Positions 15,507 through 24,047 of a stretch of 64,000 nucleotides of DNA are shown here, piece after piece. Position numbers and translations under genes: made by a program. Origin of the DNA: Nibricoccus aquaticus (GTDB lineage Bacteria > Verrucomicrobiota > Verrucomicrobiia > Opitutales > Opitutaceae); assembly GCF_002310495.1 (NCBI RefSeq), contig NZ_CP023344.1, positions 1,550,001 to 1,614,000 on the forward strand, given 5' to 3'. Under the pieces are notes generated by a model. That model did not search any database and was not told the origin of the DNA. It saw only the letters and a program-made list of their open reading frames with translations. The number at the start of each line of letters is the position of its first letter. Position 1 is the stretch's first letter.

Positions 15507-17849
15507 ATGCCCCCCGCGCAGCCGCCCACCCCAGCCACCACCCTCCGCCTGCCCTGGCCGCTCATCGCCGCCCTCGTCCTCGGCCTCGCCCTGCTCGCCA
15601 CTTACTCAAACTCCTTCCGCGTCCCCTTCCTCTTCGACGACGATTCCTCCATCTCCGAAAACCTCACCCTCCGCAGCTGGCGCACCGCCGTCCTCCCTCC
15701 CTCCGACAGCGGTGTCACTGTCAGCGGGCGCCCCCTGCTCAACGCCACCTTCGCCCTCAACTGGGCCCTCACCCGCAACTCCGTCCCCGGCTACCACGCG
15801 CTCAACCTCCTCATCCACTTCCTCGCCGCCCTCACCCTCTTCGCCCTCACCCGCCGCACCCTCCGCCTCTCCTCTGTCTCTCAACCCTCAGCTCTCAACT
15901 CTCAACACTCCGCCTCTGCACTCGCCCTCGCCGTATCCGCCCTCTGGGCACTCCACCCGCTCCAGACCGAGTCCGTCACCTACATCGTTCAACGCGCCGA
16001 ATCTCTCGTCGGCCTCTTCTACCTCCTCACGCTCTACAGTTTCGTCCGCTCCATCGACACGCCTTCGTCCTCCCGCCGCTGGCAGATCCTCACCGTCCTC
16101 GCCTGCCTTGCCGGCATGGCCTCCAAGGAGGTCATGGTCTCCGCCCCGCTCATCGTCTTCCTCTTCGATCGCACCTTCGTTTCCGGCTCCTTCTCCGCCG
16201 CCTGGCGCGCGCACAAAAAACTCCACCTCGCCCTCGCCGCCACCTGGCTCCTCCTCGCCGCCTGCATCCTCTCCACCGGCAACCGCGGTGGCACTGTTGG
16301 CGCGCACGATACCATCACCTCCTGGAATTATTTCCTCACCCAGTGCCACGCGCTCACGCACTACCTCCGGCTCACCGCCTGGCCGCACCCGCTCGTCCTC
16401 GACTACGGCACCACCACCGTCTCCCGCTTCTCCACCGTCGCACCTCAGTTCTTCGCCCTCGTGGCCCTCGGCCTCGCCACGCTTTTCGCCCTCTGGAAAC
16501 GCCCCGCCCTCGGCTTCCTCGGCACCGTCTTCTTCGCCGTGCTCGCACCGACTTCGAGCGTCGTCCCCGTCATCACGCAGACGATGGCCGAGCACCGCAT
16601 GTACCTCGCCCTCGCCCCGCTGATGCTCGCCTTCGTCCTCCTGCTCCATCGCGCCCACGCCCGCCTCGGCCTCGCCCTCGCGCTAGCGCTCGCCGTCATC
16701 GCCGCCTCGCTCTCCTTCAACCGCAATAACGACTACCGCGACGCGTTTACCCTCTGGGAAAAAAACCGCATCGACGCTCCCCTCAACCAGCGCTCCCTCG
16801 TCAACCTCGGTAATCTGCACGCCAAAAAACACGACTACCCGCGTGCCCTTGCCGCCTTTCAGCAAGCCGCCGCCATCGCCCCCGATGACCTCGGCGCGCG
16901 CACCGGCATAGCCAGCAGCCTCGCCGAGCTCAACCAACCCGCCGAAGCCATCGCCATTCTTCGCCGCGCCCTCGAAATCAAACCCGACTTCCACGAAGCC
17001 CACTACAACCTCGGTAAAATCCTCCTCGAACAAAACGACGTCGAGGGTGCCCTCACCCACCTCTCCCGCGCCCTCGAACTCAAACCCTCCTCCACCGACT
17101 CCCGCTACAATCTCGGCAACGCCCTCCTCGCCGCCCGCCGCCCCGCCGACGCCGCCACCCGCTTCCGCGAAGTCCTCGCGCTCGACCCCGACGCCATCGA
17201 CGCCCGCAACAACCTCGGCAACGCCCTCGTCGCCACCGGCCACATCCCCGAAGCCATCGCCGAGTACCACCTCGTCCTGGAAAAATCTCCCGCCCACCCG
17301 CGCACCCTCATCAACCTCGGCCGCGCCTTCGCCATGACCGGCCGCACTGACGAAGCCCTCCGCCACTTCGAACAAGCCGCCTCCTCCGGCCCCGACCTCC
17401 CCGAAGCCCACGCCAACCTCGCCATTGCGCTTCTCGCCGCATCGCGCCCCGCCGACGCCGTTCCCCACTTCGAAACCGCCCTCCGCCTCGGCCTCCACGA
17501 TCCAGCCCTCCGCCTCAACCTCGGCAACGCCCTCGCCCTCTCCGGCCGCACCGACGAAGCCCTCCTCCGCTACCGCGCCCTCGTGTCGGACTTTCCCAAC
17601 TACGCCGACGCCCTCAGCCGCCTAGCCCTCACCCTCCTGCAAACCGGTCGCCCCGCCGACGCCATTCCGCTCTACCAGGATCTCCTCAAACTCACCCCCG
17701 ATTCTCCCGAGGCCTTCAATAATCTCGGCATCGCCTCCGCCCAGATCGGCCGCATGGCCGACGCCCGCGCCTGCTTCGAGCAAGCCATCAAACTCGCCCC
17801 CCAGTTCACCGAAGCCCGCGAAAACCTCGCCCGCACCCTCGCCCAATAA
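15507..17849 (+). CDS. membrane GT-C-like protein with C-terminal TPR array
   Basis: A 780-residue protein. The first ~400 residues form a polytopic membrane domain with an early acidic motif FLFDDDSSISENL and VSGRPLLNATFALNW, then HPLQTESVTYIVQRAESL. This layout resembles TMTC/GT-C-type O-glycosyltransferases. The C-terminal ~350 residues hold about ten tetratricopeptide repeats (for example YNLGNALLAARRPADAATRFREVL, NNLGNALVATGHIPEAIAEYHLVL). A heptamer repeat (15878-15905) is translated here as SQPSALNSQ at about residues 125-133. The start at 15507 precedes the first hydrophobic segment; an earlier frame start at 15318 would include the leader repeats. Sugar and acceptor unknown. Confidence 0.75.
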   Translation: MPPAQPPTPATTLRLPWPLIAALVLGLALLATYSNSFRVPFLFDDDSSISENLTLRSWRTAVLPPSDSGVTVSGRPLLNATFALNWALTRNSVPGYHALNLLIHFLAALTLFALTRRTLRLSSVSQPSALNSQHSASALALAVSALWALHPLQTESVTYIVQRAESLVGLFYLLTLYSFVRSIDTPSSSRRWQILTVLACLAGMASKEVMVSAPLIVFLFDRTFVSGSFSAAWRAHKKLHLALAATWLLLAACILSTGNRGGTVGAHDTITSWNYFLTQCHALTHYLRLTAWPHPLVLDYGTTTVSRFSTVAPQFFALVALGLATLFALWKRPALGFLGTVFFAVLAPTSSVVPVITQTMAEHRMYLALAPLMLAFVLLLHRAHARLGLALALALAVIAASLSFNRNNDYRDAFTLWEKNRIDAPLNQRSLVNLGNLHAKKHDYPRALAAFQQAAAIAPDDLGARTGIASSLAELNQPAEAIAILRRALEIKPDFHEAHYNLGKILLEQNDVEGALTHLSRALELKPSSTDSRYNLGNALLAARRPADAATRFREVLALDPDAIDARNNLGNALVATGHIPEAIAEYHLVLEKSPAHPRTLINLGRAFAMTGRTDEALRHFEQAASSGPDLPEAHANLAIALLAASRPADAVPHFETALRLGLHDPALRLNLGNALALSGRTDEALLRYRALVSDFPNYADALSRLALTLLQTGRPADAIPLYQDLLKLTPDSPEAFNNLGIASAQIGRMADARACFEQAIKLAPQFTEARENLARTLAQ
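15878..15905 (-). repeat. four-unit GTTGAGA heptamer element inside the TPR gene
   Basis: On the - strand: GTTGAGA, GTTGAGA, GCTGAGG, GTTGAGA then GAC. It is in frame within the membrane domain and translated as SQPSALNSQ. The four-unit length and the GAGAC edge are shared with copies at 41672-41699 and 54922-54949. Confidence 0.75.
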
Positions 17850-17876
17850 CCAGCCGTAGCCGCGAGCGCCAGCGAG

Positions 17877-17893
17877 CGGTCCGCCCCGGACCG
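17877..17893. repeat. post-stop hairpin element, copy 6
   Basis: CGGTCCG and CGGACCG pair around CCC, 27 bases after the stop of the TPR gene. It is preceded by CCGTAGCCGCGAGCGCC, similar to the GTAGCCGCG of copy 4. Confidence 0.5.
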
Positions 17894-17943
17894 GCACTTA
17901 TCAAGCGCCGCCCCTCACGTCCCCTCCCGCCGTCTCCACTTCC

Positions 17944-19983
17944 TCACTTCACTGCGCTCGAACCCACGATTTTGATCACCGGCTTCTTCGGCAACGGCGC
18001 CGACTCATCCAGATAGAAACCCGTATGCGGAGGCTGGTTGTACGCCACATTCTGCCACGCGATCGACAACCGGTACTGCGGATCTTGCATGAGCGACACG
18101 ATCCGGTGCTTCGTCGGAATCGTACTCGTGTAGATGCGCAGCTCCTTATTATCGCGCGTGCGCCAGATCACTTCCTCGCGCCAGTCGCCCCACAGATCCG
18201 CGCTCACCGCCGGATTCGATTTCGTCCCGTTGTTCGACTGGCACGCATGAGCCACGAGCAACGTGTCCACCTGCCCCGTCTCCCAATTCCACTTCGAGAC
18301 CGCATTCTGATCGAGCAGCTCGCGCAGCAAATCGCCATCCCACCACACGAGGAAATTGCACGAGAACCCGCGCGGCCGCTTCTCCAGGATTTTTTCTCCC
18401 TTCGCGTTATACACACCGTCCATGCCAGCACCCGCCGCCCACGACTCCGAGCCAGGGAAACGCGGATCGATGTTCGCCGCCACTCCACGCCCCGGGCCTT
18501 CGCCTTTGTCGCCGCCATCATCCGCCGCCTTCACCGAAGGCACCGTGAAAATCGGCCGCCCCGTCTTCGCATCGCGCATGCTCATGCCCTGCTTGTCGAA
18601 GCGCTCCTGAATATCGAATACCTCCAGCCCAGGATTCTCCGGCACATGATCGCTCACATGCAGCGCGTCACCGTGACCCCAGCCCGTCGAGTAAAGGCCC
18701 TTGCCATCGTCATCGATCACCGCCGCGCCGTACACGATCTCATCGCGTCCGTCGCCGTCCACATCCGCCACGCTCAGGTTATGATTTCCCTGCCCGCGGT
18801 ACTTTTTGTTCTCGTCCGATGAATCGCTGTCGAACACCCAGCGCTGCGTCAGCTTCCCGCCGCGCCAGTCCCATGCCGCCAGCACAGTACGCGTATAATA
18901 ACCGCGGCACATTACGATGCTCGGCCGCTCGCCGTCGAGATACGCAACACCCGCCAGATAACGATCCAGCCGGTTTCCGTGACCGTCACCCCAGACTTCC
19001 TTCATCTGGTCCGCCGTCGGATTCTCCGTCTCCGGATGCCGCCCTGGCACATACTTCTCCGTCGCCAGCGCCGCGCCCGTAAGCCCGTCGAACACCGTGA
19101 GAAACTCCGGCCCTTTCAAAATAAACCCCGCACGGCTGCTCCCTTCCGGACGTCGTTGCCCCGGAGCCGGTGCCGGCTGGTTCGGATCTTCCTGCGATAC
19201 CCAGACCGCATTCGCATCACCGATGACCTTGCCCTTCCCGTCAACCGTGCCGTCCGCCGTCTTGCAGACAAACTCCGCACGCCCGTCTCCATCGAAGTCG
19301 TACACGAGGAACTGCGTATAGTGCGCGCCCTCGCGGATGTTTTTCCCAAGGTTGATCGTCCACAGCAGCGTGCCGTCGAGTTTGTACGCCTGGAAAATAG
19401 GTGCATCCGTCATGCCCGGCTGCGAATTATCCTTACCCATGCCACACTGGTGAACGACGATCTCATATTGCCCGTCTCCATCGAGATCGCCCAGCGAACT
19501 GTCGCCCGGCACATAGCCCGCCGGCGTTTGCAAGGGTACCGAGTGATACGGCAGAGGCGCCGCGCCAGCGGCGAGTTTATAACTTCCCAACGCCTCGCCT
19601 TCTTTCCCGTCGATCACCGGCTTCACCGAGTACTCCGTCGCGCGTGCCAGCGTGGCCCGTGCATCCAGCACCCACGTGCCTCCCTTCACCGGATCAGCAT
19701 TTACCTTCACCGTGCCACCACCCGCATCCGGCCGTGACGCAAACGTCCCGCCCCCATCCGCCCGCTCGCTCTCGCGCATCGTCGTCGTGCGATAAACATT
19801 AAAGGTCACGCCGTCCGGATCCGTCGCCAGCAGACGCCAGCTCACAAACACTTTTCCATCCGGCTGGTGCACGGCGACCACGCCGCGATCGAGTTTTTCC
19901 ATCTGCCGCTGCGCAGACACAGACGTCGCGAAACCAGCACAGACAGCCAGCACGAGAGACAACCAACGTTGGGTGCGTTTCAT
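17944..19983 (-). CDS. rhamnogalacturonan endolyase, polysaccharide lyase family 11
   Basis: Cleaves the rhamnogalacturonan-I backbone by beta-elimination, outside the cytoplasm. 679 residues with a signal peptide (MKRTQRWLSLVLAVCAGFATSVSA). The N-terminal Fn3-like domain starts MEKLDRGVVAVHQPDGKVFVSWRLLATDPDGVTFNVYR. The eight-bladed propeller follows with Ca-binding DxDxDG motifs: GDLDGDGQYEIV, YDFDGDGRAEFV, ADVDGDGRDEIVYG. Further PL11 signatures are GHGDALHVSDHVPENPGLEVF and FLVWWDGDLLRELLD, with a C-terminal QNVAYNQPPHTGFYL. It is the last gene of the pectin operon. Confidence 0.93.
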   Translation of the reverse strand: MKRTQRWLSLVLAVCAGFATSVSAQRQMEKLDRGVVAVHQPDGKVFVSWRLLATDPDGVTFNVYRTTTMRESERADGGGTFASRPDAGGGTVKVNADPVKGGTWVLDARATLARATEYSVKPVIDGKEGEALGSYKLAAGAAPLPYHSVPLQTPAGYVPGDSSLGDLDGDGQYEIVVHQCGMGKDNSQPGMTDAPIFQAYKLDGTLLWTINLGKNIREGAHYTQFLVYDFDGDGRAEFVCKTADGTVDGKGKVIGDANAVWVSQEDPNQPAPAPGQRRPEGSSRAGFILKGPEFLTVFDGLTGAALATEKYVPGRHPETENPTADQMKEVWGDGHGNRLDRYLAGVAYLDGERPSIVMCRGYYTRTVLAAWDWRGGKLTQRWVFDSDSSDENKKYRGQGNHNLSVADVDGDGRDEIVYGAAVIDDDGKGLYSTGWGHGDALHVSDHVPENPGLEVFDIQERFDKQGMSMRDAKTGRPIFTVPSVKAADDGGDKGEGPGRGVAANIDPRFPGSESWAAGAGMDGVYNAKGEKILEKRPRGFSCNFLVWWDGDLLRELLDQNAVSKWNWETGQVDTLLVAHACQSNNGTKSNPAVSADLWGDWREEVIWRTRDNKELRIYTSTIPTKHRIVSLMQDPQYRLSIAWQNVAYNQPPHTGFYLDESAPLPKKPVIKIVGSSAVK

Positions 19984-20004
19984 AAAATGGAGAGGTGTGT
20001 GAAA

Positions 20005-22449
20005 TCAGGGAAGCGTTTCGAGGTCTATCGACGCGTCTGCAAGGCCAGACGCAGCCGCCGTCAAAACGATGCGCCCCTTCGCGGCCGACGCCTTCACATA
20101 AACGGTGCAACGCCCATCCATCGCCGTGCGCCGCGGTGCCTGAAACAACTCATGGCTCGCGTTGTCGCCATTATCCACGGCTGCGATCACGCCCGGCCCG
20201 CTGATCGAAAACTCAACAAGTGGCTCCGCCGACGGAACGCGCACACCAGCCGTATCAACGATCTCCACCTCGACGCGCACCACATCGTCCCAGTGATTTT
20301 GCACGCGCGCCCGATCCGGCGTCAGCCGCAGCTTCGCCGCGGCGCTCGCCGTCCGCAGCTCATGCGTCGCCACGACCTTCCCGGCATTCTTCGCGACGGC
20401 GCGAATCTCGCCCGGCTCGTAAGTAACCTTCCACATCCGCGGCCTCGCGTTCTCCACGCGTCCTTTCACTCCAAGCGAACGCCCGTTGAGAAACAACTCC
20501 ACCTCATCGCAGTTGCTAAAAACGTCCACCGTCTCCTCGTGCGGCTCGCGATTCTCCGGCGTCCAGTCCGAGCGCATCTCCGGCTCCTTCTGCTGAGCCG
20601 CCAGCACCGCGATCTGCGCAGCTGTTTCGTATCCCGGATCAACCGGCGGTGGCGCGCGCTCACTCATGCTCCGCGTCAGATGCACCATCGGCGTCTCCGA
20701 CCACCAGCTCATCCGCTCGTAGCTGCGCGGCCGCATCGAGCCGTCGCGCATCACCACGCCAAAATCCGCCGCGATGAACGGCCACTTCCGCGACTCACCG
20801 AGATAGTCGATCCCCGTCCAGATGAACTGCCCCGCGTACGGCGCGTTATCGCGGAGCGCCGTCCACACATGGCTCTGATGCCCGTTTTCTGTACCGACGA
20901 TCTTCCGCGCCGTGTTCGCCTTGTGCGCATCGACAATCTCCCGCTCGCGATAGTTCTGTCCGATCACGTCGAGCATGTCGGCAAACCCGTTCTTGTAATC
21001 GCCCGTCGCATTCGGCCGGAAAATCGCCTGCGTCACCGGCCGCGTCGGATCTTCCCGATGATAAACCTCGATCAGCGACGCCAGGGTCTTCTTCGCAGAC
21101 TCCGGTTGGCGCGTGTCATGGATCTCGTTGCCCGCGCTATACAGAATGATGCTCGGATGATTCCGGTCGCGCCTCACCGTGTCGCGCACATCGATCAACC
21201 CCCACTCATCGAAATACGTCGCCCCATCCGCCTTCCGCTTCCCCTTGTGCCATGCGTCGAGCACCTCGTGCATCACGAGAAAACCCATCCGGTCGCACAG
21301 ATCTAAAAACTCCGGCGCCACCGGATTATGCGCCGTCCGGATCGCGTTCACCCCAAGCGCCTTCATCTGCTCCAGCCGCTGCTCCCAAATCCGCAACGGC
21401 ACCGCCGCCCCAAACGCCCCGCCATCGTGATGCAGACACACGCCTTTGATCTTCAAATTTTTCCCATTCAGCCAAAACCCCGTCGCCGCTTCGAAACGAA
21501 ATTCGCGGATGCCGAAGGCGACTGATTCGACGCCGAGCCGACGCAGCCCCGGCTCTACCAATTCCGAACCCAACATCATCTCTCCACCGGAGCCTTTCCG
21601 CTCACCTTCAATCAACTCGACCGAGACACGATAAAGTCGTGGCGTCTGTACATCCCATAGAAGCGGCGATCTCACGAAAAAGTTTTCGCCCATTTCAGCC
21701 GTCTCTCCAGGCACCAGTTTCCTCACAGGCGACTCCAGTTCATCCAGCTTCACCCCAGCCGGATCGAACAATCCCAAACGGACCCGAACGACGCGCTCCG
21801 CAGCGCTCGTATTCACGATCATCGTCTTCACTTCAACACGCGCATTGGCGGTCGTTGCAATCGGAGTCGTCACAAACGTACTCCAGCGCTCGAACCTCAC
21901 ATCGGCCGTCTCGATCAACCGCACATGCCGGTAAATTCCCGCGCCTGTGTACCAGCGCGACGCTGGCTGCGCACTTGTATCCGTTTTCACCGCGATCACG
22001 TTCGCTCCGGCTCGCAGATGCGGCGTCAGATCATAGCGAAGGCTCACGTATCCATTCGGCCGTTTGCCCAGCGAGTGCCCGTTAATCCACACCTCGCTGT
22101 TCGCCATCACGCCATCGAACTCGACGAACAAACGACGCTCATCCTTAAAACCACCAGGCAACGAAAACGTCTTCCGATACCAACTGACGCCCGACGGCAA
22201 AAATCCGCCGTCTCCCCGCGTCGCCGCCTGCTCATCAAACGGCCCCCCGATGCTCCAGTCATGCGGTACAGACACCACCTGCCAGTTCGCATGATCGAAC
22301 GCCGCCTGCTCCGCGCCTGCCACATCTCCCCTGAAGAACCGCCAACCACGCTCAAACGCCAATACCTGCCGATCCCAATCAGTTACCGCCACAAAGGCGG
22401 AAGCCACCGAGGCCATGAGAAAAAATGCCACCGCAAGTTTGAGTTTCAT
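20005..22449 (-). CDS. glycoside hydrolase family 2, beta-galactosidase-like
   Basis: Exported retaining exo-glycosidase, probably removing galactosyl or related side chains of rhamnogalacturonan. 814 residues with a signal peptide (MKLKLAVAFFLMASVASA). Jelly-roll domain 1 has WQVVSVPHDWSI and WYRKTFSLP. The TIM barrel has NLKIKGVCLHHDGG and NAIRTAHNPV. The general acid/base is Glu442 in ILYSAGNE and the nucleophile is likely Glu521 in IVGTEN. C-terminal beta domains follow, including an ECF-like NCDEVELFLNGRSLG. Substrate is uncertain: galactoside, glucuronide or mannoside are possible for this subgroup. 21 bp separate it from the PL11 gene. Confidence 0.88.
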   Translation of the reverse strand: MKLKLAVAFFLMASVASAFVAVTDWDRQVLAFERGWRFFRGDVAGAEQAAFDHANWQVVSVPHDWSIGGPFDEQAATRGDGGFLPSGVSWYRKTFSLPGGFKDERRLFVEFDGVMANSEVWINGHSLGKRPNGYVSLRYDLTPHLRAGANVIAVKTDTSAQPASRWYTGAGIYRHVRLIETADVRFERWSTFVTTPIATTANARVEVKTMIVNTSAAERVVRVRLGLFDPAGVKLDELESPVRKLVPGETAEMGENFFVRSPLLWDVQTPRLYRVSVELIEGERKGSGGEMMLGSELVEPGLRRLGVESVAFGIREFRFEAATGFWLNGKNLKIKGVCLHHDGGAFGAAVPLRIWEQRLEQMKALGVNAIRTAHNPVAPEFLDLCDRMGFLVMHEVLDAWHKGKRKADGATYFDEWGLIDVRDTVRRDRNHPSIILYSAGNEIHDTRQPESAKKTLASLIEVYHREDPTRPVTQAIFRPNATGDYKNGFADMLDVIGQNYREREIVDAHKANTARKIVGTENGHQSHVWTALRDNAPYAGQFIWTGIDYLGESRKWPFIAADFGVVMRDGSMRPRSYERMSWWSETPMVHLTRSMSERAPPPVDPGYETAAQIAVLAAQQKEPEMRSDWTPENREPHEETVDVFSNCDEVELFLNGRSLGVKGRVENARPRMWKVTYEPGEIRAVAKNAGKVVATHELRTASAAAKLRLTPDRARVQNHWDDVVRVEVEIVDTAGVRVPSAEPLVEFSISGPGVIAAVDNGDNASHELFQAPRRTAMDGRCTVYVKASAAKGRIVLTAAASGLADASIDLETLP

Positions 22450-22458
22450 CGCTTAAAA

Positions 22459-23976
22459 TTACTTCACCGCATTTGTCCGAAACTGTGGGGCAGGCAGCCC
22501 TGCTCCGTTATACAGATGCCCGCCGTCCGGAAAATTCACCCACGCATACCGCGCCGCCTTCGGCTCCGCCACGTCAGCGCTTTGCACCACGACCGAGTCG
22601 CCGTCGATCCGCGCTTCCGCCGCCACAAACTTTCCGTCAGCGCCCGCGACCTCGAACCACTTCAGCAGACCGTCGCGCGCTACCAAGCCGCCCGCCGCAT
22701 GCGAGAATGTCAGCCGGATCGCCCCACCTTCCACACTCATCGCAGCATACTGCGGCCCTGAAAACTCCACCGGTTTTCCATACGCATTTGCGAGCGCGAT
22801 CCGCACCAACCGGTCGCCGACATCCTGTTTGTTGTACGGATGCACGTTCTTCTCTTCGCCGATGTCCGTCGCGACCGCCATGCCCGTGCTCTTGAGCGCC
22901 AGCACCGTCGCCTGCGCCTCGCGTACTTCCGGGCGGTTGCTGGGCTGGTTCTGCCCCGCGAGCTGCACGATGTAGAACGGAAAATCTCCCTGCCTCCACA
23001 ACGCGCGCCAGTCATTCACGAGCGATGTCTGCACCCGCGGATAAAGCGCCACACCCTCCGCACCGCCCGTGATCGACTCGCCTTGATACCACAACACGCC
23101 TCGCATCGCGTACGGAATCACTGGCGCAATCATGCCGTTGAACATCACGGTCGCGTTATGCTGATCCTGCACCGGATCTTTCGGCGCCTTCGGCTTCGGC
23201 GCAGCAGCCGCGTTTATATCCTGCGAACGCACCTCCGCTGGCTCGCTCGTGCTCACTTTCGGCAGCGCCCGAAACGCCGCCACCTCCGCATCGAACTTCT
23301 CCAGCATCGGCCGCAACTTCTCATCGGCCGCCAATGCCTCGCGCCGCACCCACGCCTCCGCGCAACTCGCGCCGTACGCCAGCGTCACGATGCCTACTGG
23401 CACCTTCAGTTCTTTCTGAAGATCGCGCGCGAAAAAATACCCGATCGCCGAAAACCCCGGCACCGTCTCCGGCGAACACACGCGCCACTCGCCGCCTACG
23501 CGCGCCTGCGGCTCATACGCCTTCGCCGCCTCGCCCGTGAACATACGGATCTGAGGATAATTCGCCGCCGCGATTTCCTGCGCCTCATTCGTCACGCCCG
23601 CCCACTTGTAGGCCGACTTCGAAACCGTGAAGACCATGTTCGACTGCCCCGAGCACAGCCACACTTCACCCACCAGCACATCATTCAGCACAAGCGGCTC
23701 CGCCGTCTCCGATCCGCTCACACGAAACAAGCGTCCCTCCCCCGAAGCCTCCAGCGCATCCAGATCCACGCGCCATTTCCCACTCGCATCCGCGACCACG
23801 CTCTTTTCCTGCCCGCCAAAACTCACGCTCACACGCTCTCCTGCCTCCGCCGTCCCCCACACCGGCACTGCGCGCTCACGTTGCAACACCATGTGCGACG
23901 TAAACGGACTCGCCAGCCGCACTGCTGCATGGGCCGCCACGTTCAAACTCAGAAAGAGAAACACGAATGATCTCAT
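22459..23976 (-). CDS. sialate O-acetylesterase-type SGNH esterase
   Basis: Removes acetyl groups from sugars outside the cell; in pectin loci such enzymes probably deacetylate rhamnogalacturonan oligosaccharides. 505 residues from the ATG at 23976, which gives a signal peptide (MRSFVFLFLSLNVAAHA). An upstream in-frame ATG at 24051 does not. A small beta domain (SHMVLQRERAVPVWGTAEAGERVSV) precedes the SGNH domain with the nucleophile Ser112 in LCSGQSNM. Other blocks are VPVGIVTLAYGASCAEAWV, GVLWYQGES and MAVATDIGEEKNVHP, where the His completes the triad. Nine bases from the GH2 gene, so co-transcribed. Confidence 0.88.
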   Translation of the reverse strand: MRSFVFLFLSLNVAAHAAVRLASPFTSHMVLQRERAVPVWGTAEAGERVSVSFGGQEKSVVADASGKWRVDLDALEASGEGRLFRVSGSETAEPLVLNDVLVGEVWLCSGQSNMVFTVSKSAYKWAGVTNEAQEIAAANYPQIRMFTGEAAKAYEPQARVGGEWRVCSPETVPGFSAIGYFFARDLQKELKVPVGIVTLAYGASCAEAWVRREALAADEKLRPMLEKFDAEVAAFRALPKVSTSEPAEVRSQDINAAAAPKPKAPKDPVQDQHNATVMFNGMIAPVIPYAMRGVLWYQGESITGGAEGVALYPRVQTSLVNDWRALWRQGDFPFYIVQLAGQNQPSNRPEVREAQATVLALKSTGMAVATDIGEEKNVHPYNKQDVGDRLVRIALANAYGKPVEFSGPQYAAMSVEGGAIRLTFSHAAGGLVARDGLLKWFEVAGADGKFVAAEARIDGDSVVVQSADVAEPKAARYAWVNFPDGGHLYNGAGLPAPQFRTNAVK

Positions 23977-24047
23977 GCGTTGATGAATGCAGAAAATTCC
24001 AGCCGGCGACCAGCCCGACACAAAATGAATGAGCCTTTTCCCATGTC

